A DNA stretch of 64,000 nt, from NCBI GenBank assembly GCA_039707465.1, contig CM077644.1, positions 94,841,375 through 94,905,374 of the forward strand, in the 5' to 3' direction. Each line of letters starts with the position of its first letter. The first letter of the stretch is position 1. The notes under the pieces were generated by a model. The model was not told the DNA's origin. It searched no databases and saw nothing but the letters and a program-made list of their open reading frames with translations. This stretch comes from Rhabdophis nuchalis. Its lineage: Eukaryota; Chordata; Lepidosauria; Squamata; Natricidae. Below are positions 33,788-45,612 of the stretch, one piece after another. The position numbers and the translations under genes are program-made.

Positions 33788-34243
33788 GTTTGTTTGTTTG
33801 TTTGTTTGTTTGTTTGTTTGTTGAATTTATGTAACCGCACCCTCTCCCCGAAGGGACCCGGGGCGGTGCACAGGAAATTAAAACAGACAATATCACAATA
33901 TAAATAATTAAAACCAAATTAAATAAATTATCCCTGTGCTAAAATTTAAAAATATTAAAACATAATCCCATCTTAAAACCCAATTAAAACAATTTATGGT
34001 ACAGACTGTAGGCTAGGTAAATAACTTAGGCCAAGCCGGCCTGATGAAACAGGAGTGTCTTTAATTTCTGGCGGAAGGTGCGGAGGTCCGTGGTTGTTCT
34101 GAGGTCGGGGGGTAGGTTGTTCCAGAGGGTTGGGCCCACCACAGAGAAGGCCCTTCCCCTGGGCGTCGCCCGTTGGCATTGCCTGGTGGACGGCACCCGG
34201 AGAAGTCCCTCTCTGTGGGTGCGGATCGGCCGCAGGGATGTAT
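33788..34243 (-). mobile_element. L2 LINE 3' end with (TTTG)n tail
   Basis: Read on the minus strand, the C-terminal codons LLRVPSTRQCQRATPRGRAF and LWNNLPPDLRTTTDL lead to a 3' UTR with caccgccccgggtcccttcg. A terminal (CAAA)n tail appears as (TTTG)n at 33788-33821 on the plus strand. It is 5'-truncated near 34243. Confidence 0.85.
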
Positions 34244-34389
34244 AACCCACCTTGGCTGGATTTGCACCAAGACTAAGTCAAAATCAAACAAGCACATTTT
34301 TGTACACTGCAGCATGCAAACCAGGGGGTTCAAATGTTTTTTTTTTAAAGTTAAACAGAGTCATATTGAAGGAGGATCGTAGGAGGGTC

Positions 34390-35880
34390 ACAGAATAAAA
34401 GAGACATCGGATGATTGTATGAAAACTGCAGAGTAACTGAATGAATCCTTTGCCTTTACTATAGAAGATAGAGGACAGATAAGCAAGCTTATGCTGACTC
34501 CCTCAGGAAAGAAAATGAAATAGGTAACTTTAGGTAAGCAGAGAAGATATTCTAGGACATCTTGAGGAACTGTACACCAGCAGAACATCGGCTCCTGATA
34601 GGACTCATCTGAGAGCTCTCAAAGAACCCATATTTGCTATTTCAACCTTAACAGAAAAGAGGTTAAATCCCTGAAAACAGGCTCAGTTTCAAAGACCCAA
34701 TGTGATATGCAACAAAACCGATACCAGGTTTTTTACAAGGAGCCCAAGAGAAATCTAAAACGTTACGGGTCATCCAACCTCACATCTGATCAAGATAAAT
34801 TGTTGGAAATCATTTTGAAAAGGGGGGGGGGGAAATCCTTTAGCTTATAGCTTACGTGATTTTCCTTTGCTAAAGGAAAATCGGCACGGATTCTGAAAAG
34901 GTAAAACCTCCCTCACGAATCTCCCAGATGTGTTTTTTGAACATGACAAAAGGGAGCACGTGGGTGGAGACATTGTCAATATTGCATAATTTTATTCTCA
35001 AAGAGCCTTTTATAAAATTCATCCTGAAAGGCTCTTGAGTAAACCAAGCAGAAATGGGATAAAAAGGAGGCACACGTTCATGGGTTGTGAAGTGTTTAAA
35101 AGAAGAACGTTATTTTAAAAAATGGAATAAGAGGCAATGTTCTTAGTGAAGTAAAATAAAAAGGTTAATGCCGGAAGTTATTGAGACAGGTGCTTTTTAG
35201 AGGCTCTCAATATAAACAATGAGCTGGCCAAATTTGTCGTTGATACCAAACGGTATTAAGTACAGTAGAAAACCCAACGTTATGGCTAAAAGCCTCAGGT
35301 GAATCTAACTAATCTGTGTAAATGCCAATCAAATAACAAAGCTGGTTGAGTTGAACCTTAAGTGCACCGTGAGGCCACCAAGCCTAACTTCACGATGTAC
35401 ACTGATGGGGTTTAAGCTGTCCATCACAAACCAGAGAAGAGTTCTAGAAGTTGGGATGAATAACTCAGTGAAGATCTCATTTCAGCAGGTGGGAGCAGTG
35501 AAAGGTTTAGGACAAAGCAGTGAAGATTTAGAATAAAGAAAAGAAGGTACTGTTGACACTGAGCTTAAATAATTTGCAGAATTCAGAATGTGTCAATAGC
35601 TACTTACATGGATGGGTTGGAAAAGACAAATATCGTGAGCCATTAGTTAGTTTGGGTTGGGAGTAGCATCCTTCCAGTTGCTAAGAATTAACAGCAGGAA
35701 AGGGTTCTATCTTATTTCCTTGTTTTGATTACCCCAGAATATCTGGTTGGCCAGTATGAGAAACAAACTTGTGGAGTGAGATGGACCTTGGCCTGATTCA
35801 GTAAGTCAGTTCTTACAATTCCATGCGATTGTTTCATTGATATGGGAGACTGCCTGAGTGTACATTCAAGAATAGATCCT
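34390..35880 (+). pseudogene. heavily decayed CR1-like LINE
   Basis: Frame-shifted islands match the CR1 reverse-transcriptase order. They are LPDVFFEHDKREHVGGDIV and AFYKIHPERLLSKPSRNGI near 34910-35070 (compare LDFSKAFDTVSH and LLEKL), ELAKFVVDTKR near 35200-35240 (compare LSKFADDTKL), and VLEVGMNNSVKISFQQ near 35440-35490 (compare DLGV…). Catalytic residues are lost: the FADD motif reads FVVD. Stops and indels are frequent. The order of islands supports the call, though each alone is weak. Confidence 0.5.
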
Positions 35881-36321
35881 ACTGAATCTGATGGAGATCA
35901 TTCTTGATGGCAAAAGCATGGAACCTGATATTTAGTTTTTTTTCTAACTTATTCCAACAGATTCCAAATAATAATAATAATAATGAAAATTCTGGGGCCA
36001 AATAAATAAGAGTTAAGTGGTTCTCCCCCTGTTGAGAGATTATTCCAAGGAAGGGACTTTTTAATATTACTTTTTAAGAATAAAGAGATCATTAATGATT
36101 TTTTCAACTTTAATTTACATATAAGATGCACTTGAATCCTGGAAGCATATATACACATGAAGCCAATTTTGCATTGCAAATTGCACTTCACTGCATATTT
36201 TTCCAATAGAAAGCCTTATGGAACATATCATTGTATATTCCAGAATACAAAAATGTGTGAATGAATCAAAGTCCAATTCATATGTATACAGACAGAGAAA
36301 AAGCCAACTCAATCAAAACAG
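35881..36321. other. no recognisable feature
   Basis: AT-rich and unassigned. A short AAT tract lies near 35968-35982. Confidence 0.35.
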
Positions 36322-36556
36322 GTCTATAGCAATAGCAATAACACTTAGACTTATATACTTCACAGTGCTTTACAGCCCTCTCTAAGCGGTTTATAGAATC
36401 AGCATATTGCCCCCAACAATCTGGGTCCTCATTTTACCGACCTTGGAAAGATGGAAGGCTGAGTCAACCTTGAGCTGGTCAGAATCGAACTTCTGGAGCG
36501 AGCAATGAGTTAGCCTGCAGTACCGCATTCTAACCACTGTGCCACCCCGACTCTAT
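36322..36556 (-). mobile_element. tRNA-derived SINE with L2-like tail
   Basis: The 3' tail (tagcaatagcaataacactt on this strand) comes first, then ctctctaagcggtttataga and tgaggcattttacc-type body, and the tRNA-like head last (gtgccaccccgactc). It is the best-preserved of the four copies. Confidence 0.8.
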
Positions 36557-36626
36557 ATCACCTGATCTGAGAGGTATGGAGCTGATTTTGAACTAACTCA
36601 AAAATCCTCACAGGGAGGTATGTCCC

Positions 36627-36800
36627 AAAGGTGTCTTTTCAAGGCAACTGGAATTTTCCTTGAAGATATTTAGCTTCTCATCCAAAAAGCTTCTTCGGTT
36701 GAAGAAGCTCCTTGGATAAGAAGTGAAATATCTCAATGCAAAAAGAAAGGAACTCCAGTTTCATTGACGCTCCAATCACCCTTGGGACAACCATGACCTG
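36627..36800. mobile_element. Penelope-like palindrome, second copy
   Basis: Left tract tgtcccaaaggtgtc and right tract cacccttgggacaacc, with agcttctcatccaaaaagct and gaagaagctccttggataag as the inner stem. It is the same family as 12937-13082. The hammerhead-like core is decayed on both strands (gaagtgaaatatc instead of gaaacgtc). Confidence 0.45.
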
Positions 36801-37207
36801 GATGACTGAGATCTTCATAGACATAGGGAGGTTGAGTGTTGAGTGGACAGGCCCAGGATCACACGTATAAACCTTATTATGAACATTCCCCTGAAGATCT
36901 TTTAGATCAAACCTGATTGTCTTTCCTTATATTCCACGGAGTCTGAGATTAGGAACACCAACAAAAGGTGAGAGATGAGGTGAAAAAAAGAGAAGAAAAG
37001 TAAGAGTAAGATTTCAGATCTGTGAGGAGTGGGATTTGGGATGGGATAAGGGAGAGTTCAAGCAGAAGGCTGAGACTTGCTATGAGCATATGGATTACTT
37101 TGGACTAATGGGCTGATTTGGAGATTTATTGGTGATTTGTCCCCACAGTATGTGGAATAGGGGCTCCAGGGAAAAAAATGCTTGACCTTCCTTCTCTTTA
37201 TCTAAAG

Positions 37208-37442
37208 CAGAGGTGGCATTCAGCAGGTTCTGCCCGGTTCTGGAGAACCAGTAGCAGACATTATAAGTATTTCAGAGAACCAGTAACTACCACCTCTGAC
37301 TGGCCCAGCCTGCATCTATTCTCTGCCTCCCGAACCCCATATGATCGGGAGGAAATGGGGATTTTGCAGTATTTTTCCCCTGCCACACTCACCATGCCAT
37401 GCCCACAAAACCAGTAGTAAAAAAATTTGAATCCCACCACTG
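37208..37442. mobile_element. hAT-type 235-bp element, GGTGGCATTCA family
   Basis: Ends CAGAGGTGGCATTCAG and TTGAATCCCACCACTG. A perfect 8-bp duplication ATCTAAAG at 37200-37207 and 37443-37450. Same length and interior layout as 25684-25918. Confidence 0.92.
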
Positions 37443-37505
37443 ATCTAAAGGTCATTGGGAAAAGTTGCAAAGTTTCAAAACAGACCCAATTAGAATGACC
37501 TAATG

Positions 37506-37926
37506 CAGTGATGGCGAACCTTTTTTGGCTCACGTTCCAAAAGCAGGTGGAGAGCAGGGAGATTGTCCGCAGACGTGCCACACCCATAATGCTATGCGCA
37601 CAACCCCAGTGTGCAACGCTCCCCCCCCACCATTTTGACATGTTTTTTCACCCTCCCCAGGGTGAAAAACGTAAGCTTTATAGGAGCCTGGGAAGGGAGC
37701 CTGGGAAGGGAGCCTGGGAAGGGGGCCTGGGAAGAGTGAAAACAGTCTCCCCCACGCCCCCCTGGTGGCCCTCCGGAGTGCGAAAAATGGCCTCAAAATA
37801 AAACGAAAGTCAGCTGGCCAGCGTGCGCATGTACTCTGGCCACCTGACAGGGCAATGCCTTGCGTGCCCTGACAAATGTCTCTGTGTGCCACCTGTAGCA
37901 CCCGTGCCATAGGTTCGCCATCACGG
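37506..37926. mobile_element. hAT-type non-autonomous element, CAGTGATGGCGAACC family
   Basis: Ends cagtgatggcgaacc and ggttcgccatcacgg. Flanks ACCTAATG (37498-37505) and ACCTAATT (37927-37934). Inside, near 37682-37730, ggagcctgggaaggg is repeated four times in tandem. It is non-coding. Confidence 0.85.
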
Positions 37927-37934
37927 ACCTAATT

Positions 37935-39699
37935 GGGGAGAGGTGAAATAACTTTACAAAATCCCAGTGCACTATTTTCCCCCTTCAAGGACCAGTTGGG
38001 AAAAAGTCATAGAGAGGTGCAAAGTTATTTTATGACACAAGACGCTATCTCATTGCCACAGTTTAACCCACAGTATCACTACCCCGTGAGGGAAATAAAG
38101 GAAGCCATCACCGGAACAGAAATGGGACATTGCTCACTTTAAGGAATGACAATTTAAGCATCCAAATAATGGTTTGCTGGATCAGAGGAGCAATATAAAA
38201 TTCCTTGTCTTAGTCCAAGTACAGTACAATGCTAGAGGTTGAACTGTTAAAAAAGAGGGAGGGAGGGAGGTGAAGTTAGGTCATAAAGTTACTTTTGATT
38301 TCATTGCGTCCAAACGGAAATGAATTTTAGTTACTATAATTTCTCTTTTCTGTCACATTAACCGTTATAGGCTTTCAGTGGCTATATTCACTCTGGGCCC
38401 TCAGATCGCACAGTTCTGCGGCACAGCATGAGGCTTATGGTTGCAACTGAGCCCTGGACTGGGGCTAAGAAGGATAAGACTGGAGGGAAATGGCATTCAA
38501 CTGACCTTTGCTTGCAATAATCTGAAAAGGAATTTTGGCAGAAATAAACACACTGGCAGGGAGGATGGCTCCGCTGTAGTCATTGCCCTGTTGCATTGTA
38601 AAAATTCCCTTTAAACATTCTGAACATCGGATTACACGGAGTTTCCCCCAGGGGGTCATTGGTTTGTTTTGTTCTGTTTTAAAAGAAACAAAAGTTGGAC
38701 CAAAGATTATTAGTTACCTCTGCAGATTTATTTCTCAGAGGTCGACAAGTGAGTTTCCCCGTTTCTTTGTGAGCTCCATCATATAAGGACGCTGTGCCTC
38801 AGAGGAAATTCAGTCCTTTGTATTGGCTGAGATTGTGAAATGTGAAAGTCATCACCTCTTGCTAAGCGCGAAGGCAAAAAGTATTGTTGGGTGTAAACAC
38901 TCGCTCCAGCATCCTCTCTCTTCCCTCTCTTTGCAGTGGCTTCTTGCTTGCTTGCTTTTTCTTCCTCCAGCCCAAATCACTCTCTTGTTTGCCCAACTAA
39001 TGAGAGGAGAGCTCCCATTATTGGGTGAACTCTGCACACCGGCATCACATATTTGAACAATGAACTCAATCAAGCGTGTAACACATCCAGAGAGGATTGC
39101 AGGCATTCACACTGTTTACACGAAAGTAGCATGTTCAGGAGGGGGATGCATGAAAGCAAAAGAATAATCCACCATAATTGACAAAACCAAGAATTAACTA
39201 AATACATCATCTCGGGGCTAGATCTCCAGCAATAAATGAAGAACAATATAACGGCAATTATTTTTTTTTGCTTTCCATTTTAGCTTGCGCTTCGAGTTTA
39301 AGAAAGGAATCAAGTAGGTTTGGAAATGAACTGCTTGAATCCCTATTAAGCATCATGCCTTAAAAGCCTTTTGTGTTTTTAGCTAATGTCACCTAATACA
39401 CTGGAAATATTTTTAAATTTCTGCTCCCTTTGTTGAGCATCATTTATTTCACTGTAGCTGCAGCTAATTAAGCCCACAATAAAGTTAGTGTCATTAATAA
39501 CTCTTTTTAACAGATCCCAGCCCAAACCCCTTTATTTGGACATGATATAAGGCAGACTAATTTCAAGATTTACATTCAAACGACATGTTTCCAAGAAGAG
39601 ATTTAATCTCAGCTTTGTTTTCATTCTTTTCATCCATGAATTAAAATCCACACATTTTGTCTCAGGATCAAGTGAAAAGCAGAACTATTCTAGGAGTGT
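37935..39699. other. non-repetitive block, strongest conserved-non-coding candidate
   Basis: The segment 39080-39660 has no repeats. It is dense in features typical of developmental enhancers: cagctaattaagcccacaat, atcatttatttcactgtagc, ggcattcacactgtttacac, plus several TAAT cores and TGACA/TGTCA sites. Also 38640-38900 is repeat-free. No exon-like frame was found. Function is inferred only from pattern. Confidence 0.3.
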
Positions 39700-39715
39700 A
39701 AAGAGGTCTTTTTCC

Positions 39716-39965
39716 TGATAAAATGACGTGTGATATTAAATTTAGAGAGGGGGTTTATAAAAATGATATCTTTTGGAAGACTTGGAAGCCATTTGTGGAC
39801 TATGCACTTGGAACTTTGGACGTCTCGACGCCTGTACCGAGGGAACGTGGATTTTGGAGATCCTAAAGATAATAGACGACACTTGAAACCAACTCTTCCT
39901 TTTGTTTTGTACAGCACTGGGTGATATATTGTAAAACAGTATAAAAATTTTAATAAATAAAAAAA
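39716..39965 (+). mobile_element. L1 LINE 3' end with target duplication
   Basis: A direct repeat AAGAGGTCTTTTTCC flanks it at 39701-39715 and 39966-39980. The right side ends in an A-rich tail (aataaataaaaaaa). One frame reads YKNDIFWKTWKPFVDYALGT, the C-terminal style of L1 ORF2 (W-KPF-DY), soon followed by stops. A long target duplication plus poly(A) is the mark of L1 target-primed insertion. It is only 250 bp, severely 5'-truncated, but clean. Confidence 0.82.
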
Positions 39966-40104
39966 AAGAGGTCTTTTTCCCCCCTTTTTTAAAACTCCTG
40001 CAGCTGAATAAAATGCCTGCAGCAGCTGCAAACCTGCCTGTCCAGATGACATTGACACAGGTTCAGTACAGATCTTTTCTTACCTTTTTGAAATGGAAGC
40101 AAAA

Positions 40105-40393
<289 letters not shown>

Positions 40394-40735
40394 AGCACTG
40401 CAGCTGTGGCGCATCTGTTTTCCTATTCAGGAGGCATTTCTGTCTGCCCTGCTTCCCAGCATCCCTTTCTTAGCGGCAACCAGTTTGCGTTAGGGAAAGG
40501 AAGGAGAATGGTGGGGATGAAAATCAGAGCAAAGCATTGAGAGTATTTGGGGGGAAGGGATGAAGTTGTTGGCCAAGGGAAGTGTCCGTCAAGCACTCCT
40601 GTCCCACACATGACTGCTTGCCTTTGGTGGCTGAACTATTTCCACTGCAGCTGCTGATCCAACTCCTGCTGCCAAGCACCTGGTGTAAAATCAGTCATTT
40701 CACTTTTAAATGCACAAAGAGGTAGGATTAAGCTA

Positions 40736-41737
40736 CCGTATTTTTCGGAGTATAAGACACACCTTTTTTTTCCTCTAAAAAGAGGCTGAAAATCTGGCTG
40801 CGTCTTATACATCAAATACACCATTTTTTGACTCTCAAAACCCCACCCCCTTCACCAAACTGGCTGTACTTAGCCTTATAGAGGCTTCCAGAGAACTCCT
40901 GGGGGGTGGGGAGGGCAGAAATTAGCCTAAAATGCCCCCCCTCCAGCCCCCAGCAGCACTCTATAAGCCTCCATAGGGTTATGCATGCAATTTATTTGAC
41001 ACAAAAATGGCCCGTTTTCGTGATAAATGGTGCGGGTTTTTGCTCATTTTTGACACCCCCACCCCCCAGGAGCACTCTGCAAGCCCCCCCAATGCTAGTC
41101 ATGCTTTTTATTTGAAAAAAAAAACTGCTCCATTTGCGCGGAGAAACGGGCAGTTTGGGGGAGGTTTGCAGACTGCAAAAACACTCTCTAAGCTTTTTAA
41201 CTGTTTCTATGTCAGCAGAAACAAAGTCTTAAGGTTTGTCAGCGATTTCCTTCTCCAGGATATGGATAAATACACCTGGAAACATCAACCTACCTACTAC
41301 TACTACTCTCTCTCTCTCTTTCCCTACCTATCTACTGTATTTCTCTCTCTCTCTCTCTCTCCCTACTGTATCTCTCTCTCTCTATTTCTCTCTCTCTATC
41401 CTTCTACCTACCTACCTACCTACCTACACACACTCTCTCCCTACCTACCTACTGTATTTCTCTCTCTCTCTCTATTTCTCTCTCTATTTCTTTATCTACC
41501 TACCTACCCTCCCTCCCTATTGTATTTCTCTCTATTTCTCTCTCTCTCTATCCATTTATCTACCTACCTACCTACTCTCTCTACCTACCTACCTACCTAC
41601 CTACTGTATTTCTCTTTCTTTCTCTCCCTCTCTATCCCTCTATCTACCTACCTTTTTTTTTTTTTTTTTGTAATTTGCCTCTTCAAAACTTTGGTGCGTC
41701 TTATACTCCGGTGTGTCTTATACTCCGAAAAATATGG
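40736..41737. mobile_element. TA-flanked DNA element with GTATTTTTCGGAGTATAAGA ends
   Basis: The left end ccgtatttttcggagtataa continues to gacacacc. The right end is its complement with one mismatch over about 28 bp. TA lies just outside at 40734-40735 and 41738-41739. A second, inner repeat of the motif (gtgcgtcttatactccgg) is next to the right end. The 1-kb interior has GC-rich tracts (40860-41200) and a long pyrimidine repeat (41275-41660), but no transposase. TA flanks point to Tc1/mariner-like mobilisation. I cannot name the family. Confidence 0.7.
41275..41670. repeat. (CTAC)n / (CTCT)n composite pyrimidine repeat
   Basis: Alternating blocks of CTAC and CTCT units with ctgtatttctc repeated several times, ending in a T run at 41653-41670. 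Serine/leucine/tyrosine-rich frames here are artefacts. Confidence 0.9.
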
Positions 41738-41889
41738 TAACCATCTATAAACTATGCCCTCTTTTCCCTCACTATTGGAAAACACCACAATTCCACTTCG
41801 TTACCTTTTGCAGCTCTCCATCAAATTCTAATGCTTGGAAACTCAGTGAGTGGACTTTGATTGGATTGTGACTTTTGTACAGAGCTGGG

Positions 41890-42080
41890 TTTCACATAAT
41901 TTTACCACTGGTTCGCCGCACACTGAAAATGTGAGCGCTCGCGTGTGCGGCTTTCACACATGTACATGGCTTAGAAAGTGTGGTTAAATAGGCCGACATA
42001 GTGCGGGGTGGATGACCACCTGCAGGTTGCCACTACCAGTTCACCCAAACCGGTCCAAACCGTCTGAATACTACCACTGC
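41890..42080. mobile_element. hAT-type fragment, GGTGGNATTCA family
   Basis: The tract ccagttcacccaaaccggtcc then ctgaatactaccactg is the right end of this family. The left end near cagagctgggtttcac is decayed. Flanks (cttttgta and ctttgtag) only partly agree, so borders are approximate. Confidence 0.55.
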
Positions 42081-42257
42081 TTTGTAGCTTCTCTCTGTCA
42101 GCTGGCTCCTGTTAGTCCTGGTGGTCACATCAACAGTCACATGGTGACTTCTGTGGGCTTCCAATATTCAAGGGTAACAGTAGTAAGGATGATTACGCTG
42201 CCAAATTGGAGAAATTTGGAAATGGAGAGGAAACGAGGCAATTTGGAGGCCTGAGAT

Positions 42258-42358
42258 CAGAGGTGGGGAAGTATGGCCCTATGATGACTCGTGGATTGCA
42301 ACTCCCGGAATGCCTAAGCCAACACAAGCCATAAAAGGGCCATAATTCCCCACCTCTG
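42258..42358. mobile_element. hAT-type short MITE, CAGAGGTGGGGAA
   Basis: The 101-bp unit has ends CAGAGGTGGGGAA and TTCCCCACCTCTG, 13-bp perfect inverted repeats. It is flanked by CCTGAGAT (42250-42257) and CCTTAGAT (42359-42366), seven of eight identical. Confidence 0.85.
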
Positions 42359-42659
42359 CCTTAGATCCATGAAACTGAAGAAGCAGGGACATTTGGAGAA
42401 GAGAACCCTATGATTCTGGAATCTTTGAGTGGGGGTAAGGAACTGAAGCTGAATGATGTCAAACAATTCAAGATTTTAATAATCTCAGACAGAAAAGGCA
42501 AGTAGAAATCTTGGAAAGAGAAACTAGTAGAAAAAGCAGCTCAGCTGGTTCAAAGTTTAGAAAATACAATACTAACATTTTTTTGCAAAAAAATAAAATT
42601 AGGGAGGGGTGAGAGGGAGGCAGCATAAGAGCCTAACATAGCTACATAAGGTGCTTCAT

Positions 42660-43960
42660 ATAAATCAGAAAACAGAACAGGACAAAAGATACTTATAAGA
42701 GGTGGGAAGAAGGATCAACCACCAAAAGACAATACGTGAGTGAGAAAGCTAGAATTGAGAATGAGCTCAGGCTGGGAAAGGTTGTAAAAAAAATCAACAA
42801 AAGGGTTTATTCAAACATCCTGCAGACTTTAAAGATGGAGCACCACAATGGGGGGGGGGAATCAATTTTAATTGCAAGCAATGGTCATTGGGTTTGAATT
42901 GATAGAAGAAAGAGGAACACACACACACACACAAAGTTTAATCAGAGTTGAAACTTGAAGAGTGGGGAAGACTCTGATTCAATGCTGGTTTCTAGGGCTA
43001 CAGATTTCATACCTGGAGATTTGATCATACCAAATCAAAGGAGGGAGCAGTTTTGTGAGATCTCCTGGGTTTCCCGTGTGAAGAAGTGATGGGAGATGAG
43101 ATACATCCCATAATACAAACCTGGAAAGTCTGTGATTTTTCTGCCCTGCCACTTTGTTTTAATTTCCTTATTAGTCTGCTGAGTCCTCACTATCTGGTCT
43201 TGGCTTTGTCCTGGTGAATGCTTGTCCCTTTTTTTCTGTCCTGAAAGATTAAGAGGGCCGGACAGAAGGTATAGCCATAGCAGTAGCAGTTGCACTTATA
43301 TATTGCTCCATAGTGCTTTACAGCACTTTCTGAATGGTCTACAAATGTCAGCATATTGGCCCCAACTATCTGGGTCCTCATTGTATGGGCCTTGGAAGGA
43401 TGGACGGCTGAGTCAACCTTGATCCGGTCAGGATCGAACTCCTGACAGTGGGCACAATTAGTCTGCAATACTGCATTCTAACCACTGCACCACCACAGCT
43501 GAATGGATCTCATGATATTTTGTAAAATAGGAAGTGTCTCTGAGGTCCCGAATGTGTCTCTGAGGTTTAGAGTGTGTTCTTTACCTTGTTTCTAAGGTTC
43601 TTGGTGGGATCCTTCACTTCTTCTTTGCACCACACCTAAAAGAAAAAGTTTAGCGATCAGGCTACTCCTGAAAATGACAACATATTAACAGGGAAGAAAG
43701 AAAGGGGGTTCAATCTTCACTAAAAAGAAGGAGCAAGTGGAAGGGCATGACTGAAGCTAACAATTGACGGAAATGTAGTCAGGGAATACTTATTTAATTT
43801 GAATGAAGAATATCATGCAGGAAAAGGTCATGACCTGTTCTCAGGGGGCAGGATATGAAATAACTTAAGAATCAAGAAGTCGGATTCCAGTTGAATGTTA
43901 GGAGCATTTCTAATAGGAAGGGAATTCAGCAGTGAAAGCAGATACTCATAGTTCAGGAGC
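42660..43960 (+). pseudogene. decayed CR1-like LINE, split by a SINE
   Basis: Near 42740-42850 the frame reads KARIENELRLGKVVKKINKR, matching the CR1 linker style (KARAENELRLAKDVKNNKKG). Near 43690-43810 a further degraded piece resembles the region before the reverse transcriptase. A SINE at 43272-43501 lies between. No catalytic motifs remain. The call rests on one good island and position. Confidence 0.4.
43272..43501 (-). mobile_element. tRNA-derived SINE with L2-like tail
   Basis: Minus-strand copy: tail atagccatagcagtagcagt, body cacttatatattgctccata and gactcagccgtccatccttc in complement, head ctgtggtggtgcagtgg in complement. More diverged than the copy at 36322. Confidence 0.75.
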
Positions 43961-44097
43961 TATGTGGATACTTTATTTTAATTCTTATATGATCGGACAT
44001 AATGAAATCTATTTTCCCCTAGCATCAACATAGCACGATCTAGAATGTTTGGTGGCCTACATTTGGCTAGGAGGAAAGGGCCAGCTTTTATTTCATC

Positions 44098-44215
44098 TTT
44101 TAAATTTATATGCCACCCTTCCCACTAACAAGCAACTCTGGGTGGCTTGCAACATCAAACATGCAAAACTGCAAACATAAAAACATTAAATATTAAAATA
44201 TGGATATTGGTGGCC
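44098..44215 (-). mobile_element. L2/CR1-type LINE 3' end scrap
   Basis: The plus strand reads aaatttatatgccacccttc then gggtggcttgcaacat, complementary to the 3' terminus 'gggcggcatataaat' of these LINEs. No coding part. Confidence 0.5.
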
Positions 44216-44854
44216 ATTCATTTTCTTTATATTATGCAGAAAAAGAAAAAGATTGGCATTTCCTTGGAATGATGCAAGAACTCATTGCTATTATCTTTTT
44301 TGTTCTTAGTATGACCGCTTGACCATGCAAAGTTCAGATGACCAAGGGATGGGCTCATCCTAAGAAAAAGGAAATTATCAGCAGTCTTGATTGTAAACAA
44401 GGTTCTTTTCAATGCTATGCAGAATTTACATTGGAATTGGGTGGCCAATAATTACTATAACAACAACAACAACCAAGCATAGAGCCCGCTGTCACCTACG
44501 AGGCAAGGCGCTTCTTCATTTCCAATGAGATTGTGGTTACTCACTAGAAGGAGGCAATCATTTTGTGCAATGGTGCCCACCTTTATGAAGCATTGCCCCC
44601 CATCCCCACCCCTGACATTAGGTCAGCTCCATTTCTTTTGATGTTCCGGAATTCCCTCAAAATCTAATGACATGAGGTAATGACATGAGGCCTAGATTCC
44701 TAGGGAAGTAGAGGCTTGTTTAGATGGTTCCACTATTGAGGCAGATGTATTCATTCTGCCTCTGCTTGTGGTTTCAATAGATTTTAGTTTCCATAATCCC
44801 TATTTTTAATGTTGATTTTTTTTTAAATGCCCTTTTTATATATGTATCCCCCTG
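44216..44854. other. no recognisable feature
   Basis: Unassigned sequence. A CAA tract is near 44459-44473. Confidence 0.35.
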
Positions 44855-45184
44855 CCCCCCCCCCAGTGCATGTATGTGTGACCCTCCCCTGCACCTCATT
44901 TTGGGCCTAGCAGACCTTCCCACAGCCTCCTGGGACCAAAAACAGGCCACGGGGGCGCACCTCCCCCTGCACTCTCCACTACCCCCCACATATGTGCATG
45001 TGACCTCCCGTCCCCTTCACATGTGCACACATCTTCCACATGCACTCCATGTGCATGTGCAGCAGAGACCCGAAAATCAGCTGGCCAGCGAAAGGTGTGT
45101 CCGTATGCGCGATGGAGCTCAGCCAGGGCAACAACTCGTATGCCCGCAGAGAGGGCTGTGCATGCCATAGATTCACCATCATGA
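44855..45184. mobile_element. hAT-type fragment, CAGTGATGGCGAACC family
   Basis: The right end catagattcaccatcatg and interior (cccgaaaatcagctggccag, ggagctcagccagggcaac) match the 22314 element. The left end is missing behind a C run at 44853-44862, and no duplication could be found. Confidence 0.65.
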
Positions 45185-45604
45185 GGCTAAGGGCCTCAGC
45201 CAATCAAAGTAGCATGGATAACCTACCCCTAAGAAATTCAGTTACTCTTGAATAATAATATAATAATATATTTAATTTGTAGAATGTCTACACCATACTG
45301 CCTACCCATATATTTATGCTGTCAAATAACTGTTAAGGTTGATCACACAGTCAGTCAGATGTTTGGACTGGATTTGATATCCACCTTTTGAGTCCTTCCC
45401 AAGAATTATTCTTATTATTATCTTTTCACAATAATGTGAAGTCACAACTGCCTGTTCTTTGCCGGTATTGACCTTCATGTGCATTGTTTTCTTCCCAAGA
45501 ACCTAGGATATCGCAATATATTGGTGTAGTATATATACAAATCCAAACAATATAGTCTTTTGCAATTGACAGATGGAAATTGTATCAATGTGCAGATTTT
45601 ATTA
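45185..45604. other. no recognisable feature
   Basis: AT-rich and unassigned. Confidence 0.35.
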
Positions 45605-45612
45605 GTACCATC

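Noticed and set aside
41007..41750. A 247-codon Ser/Leu/Tyr-rich frame resembling a membrane protein
   Set aside because: Most of it is the CTAC/CTCT repeat inside a TA-flanked DNA element. The hydrophobic look comes from pyrimidine-rich codons.
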